A stretch of DNA of 64,000 nucleotides from Elusimicrobia bacterium RIFOXYA2_FULL_47_53 (GCA_001800315.1 MGVE01000003.1:1-64000); one strand, 5' to 3'. Positions 7,752 to 16,982 are shown, numbered from the stretch's first letter. Notes: generated from the letters alone by a model not told the origin. Translations and numbers: made by a program.

Positions 7752-9125
7752 ATGGCTGACTTAATAGACCGCATACCGCCGCAGTCTCTGGACGCCGAGA
7801 TGGCAGTTCTCGGTTCCATGCTTATTGAAAAAGAAGCGATAATCAAAGCGGTGGATATAGTTTCCGACGAAGATTTCTATAAGGAATCTCACCGGCAGAT
7901 TTTTATTGTCATGCGCGACCTCTACCTGGAAAACCAGGCTGTGGACGCCATTACGGTGACCGATGCCCTTAAGAAAAACAAGCTTTTCGCTGACCTGGGC
8001 GGCGGCTCTTATATCACATCGCTGATTAACTCGGTCTCCACGGCCGCGAATATTGAGTATTACGCGGCCATTGTGCGGGACAAGTCAATCCTGCGCCAGA
8101 TGATAAATACCGGCACTCAGATAGTGGCTTCTTCTTTTAACGAGAAAATGCCCGCCAACGAAATTCTGGACAAGGCCGGCGAAGCGCTTTTTGATATTAC
8201 CCAGAAAGGCGCGAAACGCGGTTTCGTGGATGTTTCAAAGCTTGTACACCCCACCCTGGATTACCTGGAAAAACTCAACAGAGACAAAAAAGATGTTCCG
8301 GGCTTAAGAACCGGCTTTACCATGCTTGACAGCATGACGGCGGGGCTTCAGCCGGCGGAACTTATCATTATTGCGGCAAGGCCTTCCATGGGAAAAACGG
8401 CTTTCGCGCTGAACATCGCCGAGAATGTCGCCCTTCGGGAGAAAAAAGCCGTTGCCATGTTCTCTCTTGAAATGTCCAAGGAAGCCCTTATGCTGCGCCT
8501 GCTCTGTTCCGCGGCTCAGGTGAACTCGCATGAGGTAAGAAAAGGCATTATCGCCACTAAAGACTGGTCTAAGCTTACCACCGTAGCGCAGAAATTTTCC
8601 GAGGCCCAGATATTTATTGACGACAGCCCGGGAATAAGCGTGCTGGAACTGCGCGCCAGGGCCCGGCGCCTGGCCAACGAACTTAAAATTCAGGGCAAAG
8701 AGCTTGCCATGATTCTCATAGACTATATCCAGATGATGCGCGGCTCCGCGGGAAGGCCAGAGTCGCGCCAGCAGGAAATGGCCGACATATCCAGGTCCCT
8801 CAAGGGCCTGGCCAGGGATTTGAACTGCCCCGTGGTAGCGCTTTCCCAGCTTTCAAGAAAACCCGAAGAAAAGGGCAGGGAAGGAAAGCCCCAGCTTTCA
8901 GACTTGAGAGAATCGGGGGCCATTGAGCAGGACGCCGATGTCGTAGGTTTTATATACCGCGAAGGGTACTATAAGAGAGACGATCCGGATCTGGAAAGAA
9001 AAGCCACTCTGATTTTAGCCAAACAGCGCAACGGGCCTACGGGCGAGATCAATCTCACATTCCGCCGCGAATGCACGCGTTTTGAAAACGCCACGGCAAT
9101 GGAAGCGACCCCGGTCCACCAATAA
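7752..9125 (+). CDS. dnaB: replicative DNA helicase
   Basis: Ring helicase that unwinds DNA at the fork. 457 residues: N-terminal DnaB domain (RIPPQSLDAEMAVLGSMLI), linker, and C-terminal RecA-type motor with Walker A ARPSMGKTAFAL, Walker B ILIDYIQMM, and the Gln/Arg motifs SQLSRKPEEK and DLRESGAIEQDAD. Start chosen at ATG 7752, six bases after AAGGA; a TTG immediately before it is possible. No intein. Confidence 0.95.
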   Translation: MADLIDRIPPQSLDAEMAVLGSMLIEKEAIIKAVDIVSDEDFYKESHRQIFIVMRDLYLENQAVDAITVTDALKKNKLFADLGGGSYITSLINSVSTAANIEYYAAIVRDKSILRQMINTGTQIVASSFNEKMPANEILDKAGEALFDITQKGAKRGFVDVSKLVHPTLDYLEKLNRDKKDVPGLRTGFTMLDSMTAGLQPAELIIIAARPSMGKTAFALNIAENVALREKKAVAMFSLEMSKEALMLRLLCSAAQVNSHEVRKGIIATKDWSKLTTVAQKFSEAQIFIDDSPGISVLELRARARRLANELKIQGKELAMILIDYIQMMRGSAGRPESRQQEMADISRSLKGLARDLNCPVVALSQLSRKPEEKGREGKPQLSDLRESGAIEQDADVVGFIYREGYYKRDDPDLERKATLILAKQRNGPTGEINLTFRRECTRFENATAMEATPVHQ

Positions 9126-9130
9126 GGGCA

Positions 9131-10330
9131 ATGAAAAATAAAAAGCAGCTGTTATTCCGCCGCAGCGAAATCGTCTGTCAGGGGAGCGCAGAGCCCTGGA
9201 GAGGGCACTCCGACGGCGGAAGCTTTTACCGGCCTACCTGGGCCGAGATAAATTTACAGAACCTTAAACAAAATATAAAAAGCATCTCCGGGCTGGTCAA
9301 GCCCCGCGCTAAAATACTCGCTGTCGTCAAAGCCAACGCTTACGGGCACATGGCCCTTCCCTGCGCGAAGGCGGCTTTAGCCGCCGGAGCCTCAGCCCTC
9401 GGCGTCTCCTCCATAGAAGAAGGCATAACTCTAAGGCGCGGCGGCATAAAAGCGCCCATACTTATCCTTGGAAGCATATTCCCGTTCGTTAACCTTTCGC
9501 TTGCCGTAAAAAATAACCTGACTCCCACAATTTCAAGCCTGCAGGGTTTAGCCGAGCTTGCCCGCATCGGCGCGCGGCTTGGAAAGCGCCTGCCCTTTCA
9601 CCTGAAAGTGGATACCGGCATGGGCAGGGTCGGGCTGACGCCGTCCTCCGCGATTTCCGCCATAGAAAAAGCCGCCGCCAGAAAAGAAGTTTCCCTTGAA
9701 GGCATATACACCCATTTTTCATCTTCCTTAGACCGGGAATTTACCGACCTCCAGCTTGAAAAATTCCTTGCCGTTACGAATTTCGCGAAAAAACTTAAAC
9801 TCAAATTTACGGCGCACGCGGCCAACTCGGGCGCGCTTCTTACGAATAAAAAAACCCATCTGGATATGGTGCGCCCCGGTCTTGCCGTCTACGGCCTGCT
9901 CCCTTTTGAAACGGAAAAACAGAAGATAAACCTTTCTCCCGTGCTTTCGTGGAAAACGCGGGTGGTTTTCATGAAAAGAGTGCCCGCCAAGACTCCCATA
10001 AGCTACGACCGCACTTTCGTCACCGGGCGCTCGTCGCTTATCGCCACGCTTCCCGTGGGCTACGCCGACGGCTACTTAAGGAGCCTTTCAAATAAGGCGG
10101 AGGCGCTCATTAACGGCAGGAGATGCCCGGTAGTGGGGCGCGTAACCATGGATATGATAATGGTTGATGTCACGAAAGCCGGCGGGGTTTCCATAGGAGC
10201 CGAGGCAGTTTTACTCGGCGCGCAGGGCTCCGATAATATTTCGGTGGAAGAAATGGCGCGCTGGGCCAATACAATAAATTACGAGATAGCCTGCGGCATA
10301 AGCGCCAGGGTCCCGAGGGTAATAGTTTAA
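9131..10330 (+). CDS. alr: alanine racemase
   Basis: PLP enzyme producing D-alanine for peptidoglycan. Fold-III barrel with the PLP lysine in AVVKANAYGH (Lys67) and the catalytic tyrosine in ISYDRTF (Tyr292), plus MVRPGLAVYG. The protein carries about 35 extra residues before the usual start (PTWAEINLQNLKQN); these look unstructured and the true start may be later, though no better ribosome site is seen. Two bases separate it from mlaE. Confidence 0.92.
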   Translation: MKNKKQLLFRRSEIVCQGSAEPWRGHSDGGSFYRPTWAEINLQNLKQNIKSISGLVKPRAKILAVVKANAYGHMALPCAKAALAAGASALGVSSIEEGITLRRGGIKAPILILGSIFPFVNLSLAVKNNLTPTISSLQGLAELARIGARLGKRLPFHLKVDTGMGRVGLTPSSAISAIEKAAARKEVSLEGIYTHFSSSLDREFTDLQLEKFLAVTNFAKKLKLKFTAHAANSGALLTNKKTHLDMVRPGLAVYGLLPFETEKQKINLSPVLSWKTRVVFMKRVPAKTPISYDRTFVTGRSSLIATLPVGYADGYLRSLSNKAEALINGRRCPVVGRVTMDMIMVDVTKAGGVSIGAEAVLLGAQGSDNISVEEMARWANTINYEIACGISARVPRVIV

Positions 10331-10331
10331 A

Positions 10332-11129
10332 ATGAAAAGAATAAAGAAAGTCCCGCACTTTATAGGCAACGGGCTTTTAAATACCGCCGAGGGGATCGGC
10401 AAGGCCGGATACCTGCTTTTTCAGACGGTATACTGGATCGGGCGGGGTTTTGTTGACTGGAAAAATACCGTCGCGCAGATGGTTGAGGTCGGCTGGATGT
10501 CTTTCCCTGTCATCGCGCTTACTTCATTTTTTACCGGAATGGTTCTCGCGCTCCAGTCGGGCCAATCTTTTAAAAATGTTTTCAACGAGCCGGTATTTAT
10601 AGGCACCGTCGTGGGCTTTTCTCTTGTTAAAGAGCTCGGGCCCGTGCTGACCTCAATAGTTATTTCCGGAAGAGTCGGAGCTTCCATAGCCGCCGAGCTC
10701 GGTACGATGAAAGTTACCGAACAGCTTGACGCGCTTTATACCCTTGGCACGAATCCGGTAAGGTACCTGGCGGTTCCGCGCTTTATTGCCTGCGTGACTA
10801 TGGTGCCCATGCTTTCAATTATGTCAAACATAATCGGCATCTTCGGAGGCCTGCTGGTAAGCGTTTACAAGTGGGGCATTCCTTCCACAATCTATTGGGA
10901 TGACATATTTAATTTTATGGATGTGGGGGATTTCTTTCACGGGGTAATCAAGTCTTTTATTTTCGCGGCTTTTATAGTTATAACATCCATTCATAAGGGT
11001 TTTGAGTGCGAGGGAGGAGCCGAAGGCGTGGGCAAAGCGACTACGAGCGCCGTCATGATTTCCATGGTCATGATCCTTGTCTCGGATTATTTCCTTACAT
11101 ATCTGCTGGTGCTTCTGAGGATAGGATGA
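10332..11129 (+). CDS. mlaE: MlaE-type ABC transporter permease
   Basis: Inner-membrane permease of the MCE-linked phospholipid transport system. 265 residues with about five or six membrane segments and the MlaE (permease) motif around SLVKELGPVLTSIVISGRV and GASIAAELGTMKVTEQLDAL. Stop overlaps the mlaF start (ATGA). Followed by its ATPase and MCE partner; mlaB and mlaC are not here. Confidence 0.92.
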   Translation: MKRIKKVPHFIGNGLLNTAEGIGKAGYLLFQTVYWIGRGFVDWKNTVAQMVEVGWMSFPVIALTSFFTGMVLALQSGQSFKNVFNEPVFIGTVVGFSLVKELGPVLTSIVISGRVGASIAAELGTMKVTEQLDALYTLGTNPVRYLAVPRFIACVTMVPMLSIMSNIIGIFGGLLVSVYKWGIPSTIYWDDIFNFMDVGDFFHGVIKSFIFAAFIVITSIHKGFECEGGAEGVGKATTSAVMISMVMILVSDYFLTYLLVLLRIG

Positions 11130-11887
11130 TAAAGGTTTCCGGGGTACATAAAAAGTTTAAATCAAAGCAGGTTTTGCGCGGCGTGGATCTGGAAATCCGC
11201 GATGCCGAAACCCTGACAATTATTGGCGGATCGGGCTGCGGCAAGAGCGTATTGTTAAAAAACATTATCGGCCTGCTAAAACCCGAAGAGGGAGAGATCT
11301 TCGTTGACGGCAAGGAGACGACCCGGCTTGACGAGAGCGACCTCCTTGAGGTCCAGAAAAAATTCGGCTATCTTTTTCAGGGCGCGGCCCTTTTTGATTC
11401 ACTGACCGTCGGCGAAAATGTGGCTTTTGGGCTTAACAACATGAAAACCATTCCTCCCAACGAGATTGGCAAAAGAGTCCTGGAATGCCTCGCGATGGTG
11501 GGGCTTAAAGGCGTGGAAAATTTAAAGCCGGCTGAACTATCCGGAGGCATGAAAAAAAGAGTCGGGCTTGCCAGAGCGATAGCCCATAAACCGGAATACA
11601 TAATGTACGACGAGCCGACGACCGGCTTAGACCCGATAATGGCCGATGTCATCAACGATTTGATAATCCATCTCCAGAAACAGCTTGGAGTCACTTCCAT
11701 CGTCGTGACTCACGATATGAAATCGGCTTACAAGGTTTCCAACAGGATAGCGATGCTCTACGAAGGCAAAATAATCGGCGCCGGTTCGCCGGATGAAATA
11801 AAAAATTCAAAAGACGCGGTCGTGCACCAGTTTGTGGAGGGCTTAAGCCAGGGCCCGATAACTTTAAACCTGGACAAAAATTTTTAA
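11126..11887 (+). CDS. mlaF: MlaF-type ABC transporter ATPase
   Basis: ATPase energising the lipid transporter. 253 residues: Walker A GGSGCGKS, signature LSGGMKKRVGLARAI, Walker B YIMYDEPTTGLDP, H-loop VVTHDM. ATG at 11126 overlaps the mlaE stop codon; longer in-frame upstream codons run inside mlaE and are not used. Confidence 0.93.
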   Translation: MIKVSGVHKKFKSKQVLRGVDLEIRDAETLTIIGGSGCGKSVLLKNIIGLLKPEEGEIFVDGKETTRLDESDLLEVQKKFGYLFQGAALFDSLTVGENVAFGLNNMKTIPPNEIGKRVLECLAMVGLKGVENLKPAELSGGMKKRVGLARAIAHKPEYIMYDEPTTGLDPIMADVINDLIIHLQKQLGVTSIVVTHDMKSAYKVSNRIAMLYEGKIIGAGSPDEIKNSKDAVVHQFVEGLSQGPITLNLDKNF

Positions 11888-11908
11888 TCTATTCGGAAAG
11901 GAAAAATT

Positions 11909-13237
11909 ATGACTCGAGAAACCAAACTTGGACTCTTTCTGCTGGTCGGAGTATTTTGCCTGGCTCTTTCAATATTTTTACTGGGCGATTTTTCCTTTCA
12001 GAACAGGTATTTTATAAATGTGTTGTTTAATGATGTCACCGGCCTGCCCGATAAAGGGAAGGTAAGGATAGCCGGTGTGGAGGTGGGCGGCGTAAGCGGT
12101 GTGGAATTAGAGGACGGCAAGGCCAAGGTAAGGGTATGGCTTAAGCGGAATATCGTTATTCATGGCGACGCCGAGGCCAGAATCGCCTCAACCGGCATAA
12201 TCGGTTCAAAGTATCTTGAGCTCACCATGGGCAGCGCGGCCGCGCCGGTTGTGGAAGACGGCGGAGTTGTGATTGGAACCGATCCGATGTCTTTGGAGAA
12301 TATGCTCAGCACCGCCATGGAGAAACTCGGCAGCGTGGTTGACGCCTTTACCGGTGAAGACAGCAAGAATATGGGCAAAAATCTATCGGCTACGATGGAT
12401 AATTTAAAAAAGATAACCGATACCCTGCGCCTGGCTCTCTACGAGCAGGATAAAAAGATTTCCGAGATTATAGACAATTTCCATTCCTTCTCGGAAGATA
12501 TGGCGGGTATCACGGCGGAGAACAAGGAAAACCTTGCGGAAACCATAAAAAACATAAGAGATATCAGCGAAAAGCTTGATAAATTCGTCCAGAAGATTGA
12601 TAAGGGCGACGGCACCATCGGCAAGCTCGTAAGCGATGAGGAGATGGGCAACCAGCTTAAGGAAACCGTGACGGATATCAGGGAGACCTCAAAAGAAGCC
12701 CGCCGGGTTCTAAAGAGGCTTAACTACATAGAAACAAAGTGGGATTACACGCTTCGCTATGACGGGAAATATAAATTTTACCGCTACGATGTCGGCCTGC
12801 AGGTTTCTCCCACGCCCGGCAAATTTTACTATCTCGGCGCCTCAAATGTCGGCGATAAGCCAGACAATGTCTATGATCCGGAGGAACAGACTACCTTTAA
12901 CTTCCTGCTCGGAAAAACCTTCGGAGCGGCCACTGTTTACGGCGGAGCGATCCGCTCCAAAGGCGGTGTCGGCGTGAAGGTTAAACCTCTCTGGAAATGG
13001 GACCCTTGGAGAAGGCTTGAAGTTAAAGCCGAGGCTTATCATTTCTCTCGCAACACGCCGGTTTCCAAGCCGAAAGTTAACATAGGCGGCCAGGTGGAGG
13101 TCACGAAATGGGCTTCCTTCGGAGCCCAGGTGGAGGATGTTTACAGCGAATCAAGCGTCAATACCTATATGAACCTTCAGTTTAAAGACGACGATATCGC
13201 CTATGTGCTCGGCATAGTAGGGCTTGCTAAACCATGA
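11909..13237 (+). CDS. MCE-domain (MlaD-like) lipid-transport protein with C-terminal barrel-like region
   Basis: 442 residues. One N-terminal membrane anchor (residues about 7-27), an MCE domain (about 38-115; GLPDKGKVRIAGVEVGGV), a long helical region (about 130-265) and a C-terminal 170-residue stretch of alternating beta strands rich in Tyr, Gly and Lys (GLQVSPTPGKFYYLGA onward). MlaD itself is about 180 residues, so the C-terminal part is an addition that could sit in or at the outer membrane. Directly follows mlaE-mlaF and overlaps radA by 4 bp. Confidence 0.85.
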   Translation: MTRETKLGLFLLVGVFCLALSIFLLGDFSFQNRYFINVLFNDVTGLPDKGKVRIAGVEVGGVSGVELEDGKAKVRVWLKRNIVIHGDAEARIASTGIIGSKYLELTMGSAAAPVVEDGGVVIGTDPMSLENMLSTAMEKLGSVVDAFTGEDSKNMGKNLSATMDNLKKITDTLRLALYEQDKKISEIIDNFHSFSEDMAGITAENKENLAETIKNIRDISEKLDKFVQKIDKGDGTIGKLVSDEEMGNQLKETVTDIRETSKEARRVLKRLNYIETKWDYTLRYDGKYKFYRYDVGLQVSPTPGKFYYLGASNVGDKPDNVYDPEEQTTFNFLLGKTFGAATVYGGAIRSKGGVGVKVKPLWKWDPWRRLEVKAEAYHFSRNTPVSKPKVNIGGQVEVTKWASFGAQVEDVYSESSVNTYMNLQFKDDDIAYVLGIVGLAKP

Positions 13238-14616
13238 AGCCAGCAAAAATTAAAACAATATTCCGCTGTCAGCAGTGTGGTTATTCCTCGGCCAAGTGGC
13301 TGGGCCGCTGTCCCGACTGCGGCCAGTGGAACAGTTTCGCGGAAGAAAAAGAAGCAGCGAAAGCAGGCAGCGGAACAGCCCGCCAGCTCACGGGTTTTTC
13401 GTCTGAAGTCGTGCCGCTTGATAAGGTCTCAGTAGAAGAGTTTAACAGGTTTAATACCGGTATAAACGAATTTGACAGGATGCTCGGCGGCGGAGTAGTG
13501 CCGGGTTCGCTTATCCTGCTCGGCGGGCCTCCGGGAATAGGCAAATCAACGCTGATGCTGCAGGTCTCGGCAGCTTTCTCTAATAAGAAAGGCGCCGAAA
13601 GGGTCGTGCTTTATGTGTCGGGAGAAGAATCGCTCTCCCAGGTTAAAGCCCGTGCCGACAGATTATCTATAAAGTCAGACAAACTTTTCCTTGTATCCGA
13701 AACCAACCTTGAAAACATACTTGCCCACATAGAAACAATAAAACCAAATGTGGTTATTATTGATTCCATTCAGACAACCTACCGCGCGGACCTTGCCGGC
13801 GCGCCGGGTTCGGTGGGCCAGGTGCGTGAATGCGCCGCCGAATTCTTAAGAGCCGCGAAATCAAAAAATATTACCATGTTTTTGCTCGGCCATGTAACCA
13901 AAGAAGGCGATATCGCCGGCCCGAGGATATTAGAACATATCGTTGATACTGTGCTGTATTTTGAAGAGGAAAGACAGCAGGTTTACAGGGTCTTAAGGGC
14001 TTACAAGAACCGCTTCGGCCCGACGAGCGAAATAGGCGTTTTTGAAATGGGCGCCTCCGGCTTGATGGAAGTCCCGAACCCGTCGCTTTTGTTCCTGGGC
14101 GAGCGCTCAATGAATTCAGCCGGCAGTGTGGTAGTAGCGACCATAGAAGGCACAAGGCCTCTGCTCCTGGAAGTTCAGTCGCTCGTCACTCGCACAAATT
14201 TCGGATTCCCGAGAAGAATGGTAACCGGCTACGACACAAATAAAGTAGTTCTACTGATAGCAGTCCTTGAAAAAAGAATCGGCCTCAACTTGGAAGCGCA
14301 GGATATATTCGTAAATGTCGTGGGCGGCGTAAAAATAAAAGAGACGGGTGTTGACTTAGGTATTGCCTGCGCCATTGCCTCCGGTTTTGGCAATTTCGTC
14401 TGCCCGCCCAAAATGATAATATTAGGCGAAGTAGGCTTGACCGGCGAAGTCCGCTCCATAGCCCAAATCTCCGAGCGCCTGATGGAAGCCGAAAAGTTGG
14501 GTTTTGAAAAAGCCATTGTCCCCAAAAGCAACCTGAAAGGCATAAAACACAAAGGCAAACTGGAGATATTGGGAGTTGAAAGCGTAGCCCAAGCGATTAC
14601 AATAATTAAAGGATAG
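13234..14616 (+). CDS. radA: DNA repair protein RadA
   Basis: RecA-like branch-migration helicase of recombinational repair. 460 residues: N-terminal C4 zinc finger (CQQCGYSSAKWLGRCPDC), Walker A GGPPGIGKST, the diagnostic KNRFG motif (AYKNRFGPTSEIG) and the C-terminal Lon-protease-like domain. ATGA overlap with the MCE gene. A second, diverged copy of its last 65 codons occurs 200 bp downstream. Confidence 0.96.
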   Translation: MKPAKIKTIFRCQQCGYSSAKWLGRCPDCGQWNSFAEEKEAAKAGSGTARQLTGFSSEVVPLDKVSVEEFNRFNTGINEFDRMLGGGVVPGSLILLGGPPGIGKSTLMLQVSAAFSNKKGAERVVLYVSGEESLSQVKARADRLSIKSDKLFLVSETNLENILAHIETIKPNVVIIDSIQTTYRADLAGAPGSVGQVRECAAEFLRAAKSKNITMFLLGHVTKEGDIAGPRILEHIVDTVLYFEEERQQVYRVLRAYKNRFGPTSEIGVFEMGASGLMEVPNPSLLFLGERSMNSAGSVVVATIEGTRPLLLEVQSLVTRTNFGFPRRMVTGYDTNKVVLLIAVLEKRIGLNLEAQDIFVNVVGGVKIKETGVDLGIACAIASGFGNFVCPPKMIILGEVGLTGEVRSIAQISERLMEAEKLGFEKAIVPKSNLKGIKHKGKLEILGVESVAQAITIIKG

Positions 14617-14780
14617 TGGTAAGCGGTAAGGGGTAGGCGGTAAGTGACAAACCGACAAACGATGCAATTGAAATCCTGTCATCCCCGAGTGCCTCTGTCG
14701 GGGATCACAGTAAAGGTTTGAAGATATTTAATTAATCACTTTGACATCAATGTGGGATATAAGCTGTAAAAAACTTGTTA
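14617..14780. other. radA 3' flank with palindrome
   Basis: No gene. Contains a GGTAAGCGGTAAG-type short direct repeat at 14620-14645 and a perfect 8-bp stem ATCCCCGA/TCGGGGAT (14681-14705). Confidence 0.5.
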
Positions 14781-14808
14781 AGAATAAAGAGAACCGTCCC
14801 CATTAGTT
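14781..14808 (+). repeat. 28-bp repeat, copy A (GAGAACCGTCCCC)
   Basis: Identical over 28 bp to 16637-16664; its core AAAGAGAACCGTCCCC recurs inverted at 16967-16982. Marks the left edge of the accessory island. The sequence type resembles ends left by Y1/REP-associated transposase elements (recalled, not searched). Confidence 0.8.
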
Positions 14809-14810
14809 AT

Positions 14811-15014
14811 ATTGTGCTTGGCGAAGTCGGCTTGGCGGGCGAGGTGCGTTCCATAGCCCAGGCGCAGGAGAGGCTTCTTGAGGCCGAAAAGCTCGGCTTT
14901 GAAAAAGCCATAGTGCCATCGAGCAACTTAAAATCGCTTAAATATAAAGGCAAACTTGAAATAACCGGAGTAGACAGCGTCGCGCACGCGATTGAAATTA
15001 TGAAAAATCAGTGA
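14811..15014 (+). pseudogene. radA C-terminal fragment
   Basis: Translates to about 66 residues (LGEVGLAGEVRSIAQAQERL... to a natural stop) that match the end of the complete RadA at 13234-14616 at about 50 of 65 positions. It begins immediately after repeat copy A, without the rest of radA and without a start of its own. The differences are spread over many codons including silent sites, so it is not a recent duplication of the local gene; a piece of a related radA brought in by transfer fits better. Confidence 0.85.
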
Positions 15015-15031
15015 TAAGGTTTGGTTAAGCA

Positions 15032-16609
15032 ATGTATTTAAAGAGTTTTCGAACGATCATGATAAATATTATAAAAAATTTTGTTGTGTTATTGAAACTA
15101 TTCTCACGGCTAATAAAAAAAATTATCAAATATTTGGCAAAATTAAATAAATTTCTTGGGATTTGCTTGAAATTCCTTGCATATTGTTTGCTATGCACAG
15201 TTTTGGTTTTGTTTGTTTTCTTTTGCTATGACGAATTAAATAATCAAGTTGAAATTAAAATTCAACCGTTTGTAAAAGAATTTGAGCAGAGTGAGAAAGG
15301 ATATTCAAGTGAAATGTTGCGTACGGCGCTATTGAATAACTTAAGAGTAATTGGGGAAATTAAAAATGTTGGTAGGATTGATAGTTCATCTATGGCGGTG
15401 AGTATAATTGCAGATCCTAGAAAACAAACCGTAATATCTACTTTGAGCGAGAGTGTGCCGTTTAAAATTAAAACAGAATATATGAGTATCCCAGTTGATG
15501 AATTATTTGCTTATATAAAGAAATCATCCATTATGGGGTGGCTGCACAGGCATAAAATAGTAAGGAAGAAATATTACTCCGTAAAAGGGTATATTGATTG
15601 GTCCAGTAAAGAAAACGGCTGGATTTTTGAGGGAAATATTGAAGAGTCTGGTAGAGGGAGTCAAACCTTTATTAAGGTTCCGTGGATGAAAAAGGAAAAA
15701 GCGATTTTGGAGATTTCAGAAAATATTATTAGGGTGGTTGATCTTGAGGCATATTGTAATTATTTGGGCGACATTAATAATGGGTGGGCTGGGAATACAA
15801 AATTATTAAAAGAATTGAATAATTTTATATTAATTCATCCTAATAATGCTTTGGCATATTATTATCTCGGATTATGTAATTTGTATGATCGGAAGTATAA
15901 TGAAAGTATTTTGAATTTTGAGAAAGCAATACGATATGATAGTAAGCTATTGGATGCATATGTGGTTTTAGGTCAAGTATACTTTGCCCGAGGTGATATT
16001 GATAAGGCCGAAAAAAGTTTAAGGGGGGCATTGAAAATTAATCGACATAATGCTCCCGCGCTTACGGTGCTTGGTAGAATCTATAATAGAGTTGGTAAAT
16101 TTTCGAAGGCCGAAAAATATCTTCTTCGAGCCGCAAGGGTTAATGAAGGTTTGGTGGAAGGTCATGGCAATTTTGGGGATGAATTTGCGGTGCCATATTA
16201 TCTTTTAGGAATAGTGCGCAGCAATCAAAAGCAGATAGATAAGTCAATTGAAAGTTTTAAAAAAGCAATAAAGTATGATCCTAAGTTTTCTGATGCGTAT
16301 AGGGAATTAGGGGCCATCTATTATATCCATATTAAGGATACTGATACTGCGATAAGTTATTTGGTTGATGCAATTTCGTCGAATAAGAAAAACATTCGGG
16401 CATATAATGACCTTTCTGTTCTATATTTGGGTGTTGGTGATTTGAAGAAAGCGCGGTTTTATGTAAATCAAGTATTACAGCTTGATCCGAAAGATTTAAG
16501 GGCCCATAACATTTTAGCAGAAGTTAATTCGCAGGAAAATGATCGGAACTCAAAAAAGTATAGCGAAAATATATCAACCGCTACAACAATATGGGACGGA
16601 GTTAGATGA
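15032..16609 (+). CDS. membrane-anchored TPR protein, AT-rich
   Basis: 525 residues. A basic N-terminus rich in Ile/Lys, one membrane segment (about residues 41-65), a unique middle region (about 70-265) and a C-terminal array of roughly six TPRs (from NNALAYYYLGLCNLYDRKYN to VLQLDPKDLRAHNILAEVN). The middle part has no fold I recognise. Base composition is far more AT-rich than neighbours and codons such as ATA, TTA and AGG are common, which together with flanking 28-bp repeats points to acquisition. A role in protein-protein interaction at the inner membrane is an inference. Confidence 0.8.
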   Translation: MYLKSFRTIMINIIKNFVVLLKLFSRLIKKIIKYLAKLNKFLGICLKFLAYCLLCTVLVLFVFFCYDELNNQVEIKIQPFVKEFEQSEKGYSSEMLRTALLNNLRVIGEIKNVGRIDSSSMAVSIIADPRKQTVISTLSESVPFKIKTEYMSIPVDELFAYIKKSSIMGWLHRHKIVRKKYYSVKGYIDWSSKENGWIFEGNIEESGRGSQTFIKVPWMKKEKAILEISENIIRVVDLEAYCNYLGDINNGWAGNTKLLKELNNFILIHPNNALAYYYLGLCNLYDRKYNESILNFEKAIRYDSKLLDAYVVLGQVYFARGDIDKAEKSLRGALKINRHNAPALTVLGRIYNRVGKFSKAEKYLLRAARVNEGLVEGHGNFGDEFAVPYYLLGIVRSNQKQIDKSIESFKKAIKYDPKFSDAYRELGAIYYIHIKDTDTAISYLVDAISSNKKNIRAYNDLSVLYLGVGDLKKARFYVNQVLQLDPKDLRAHNILAEVNSQENDRNSKKYSENISTATTIWDGVR

Positions 16610-16636
16610 TAAGGTATTGAAATGGATTAGGTAAAA

Positions 16637-16664
16637 AGAATAAAGAGAACCGTCCCCATTAGTT
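16637..16664 (+). repeat. 28-bp repeat, copy B
   Basis: Exact direct copy of 14781-14808. Together with the inverted copy at 16967-16982 it brackets a 300-bp segment holding a truncated gene. Confidence 0.8.
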
Positions 16665-16701
16665 CTGAGTATGAGTTAGTTAGTGAAGCCTGAAACGGGA
16701 C

Positions 16702-16965
16702 ATGAAAAATTTACAGAGATTATATTTGTCAGTTTTGTGTTTAGTCATATTGTTCTCACGCAATGTAGATGGAACAATTATAGTTGCTCTTGGGCTAAGG
16801 GATGGCATCGTTGTTGCGGCTGATAGTAGAGTAACTTATTCTGTCACAGGTGGCACATTAACTTACTTTTACGATACTGCTGAAAAACTTATCTTAATTG
16901 ATGATTGTGTTGTCGCTCTCTGTGGTTTAATTAGCGTAGAACATGATGATTTGGTAAAAATTTAA
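16702..16965 (+). pseudogene. truncated exported proteasome-like Ntn hydrolase
   Basis: 87 residues. After a signal-like hydrophobic stretch (LYLSVLCLVILF) the sequence DG-TIIVALGLRDGIVVAADSR matches the start of proteasome beta subunits: Thr25 would be the nucleophile after a Gly-Thr cleavage, Asp41 falls at proteasome position 17, and Lys62 in AEKL corresponds to the active-site lysine. Normal domains need about 200 residues; this one stops where the inverted repeat begins, the stop codon TAA lying directly against the repeat. Probably a remnant; it could still be expressed. Confidence 0.7.
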
Positions 16966-16966
16966 C

Positions 16967-16982
16967 GGGGACGGTTCTCTTT
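16967..16982 (-). repeat. inverted copy of the 28-bp repeat core
   Basis: GGGGACGGTTCTCTTT is the reverse complement of the AAAGAGAACCGTCCCC core of copies A and B and forms the right edge of the island. Confidence 0.8.
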
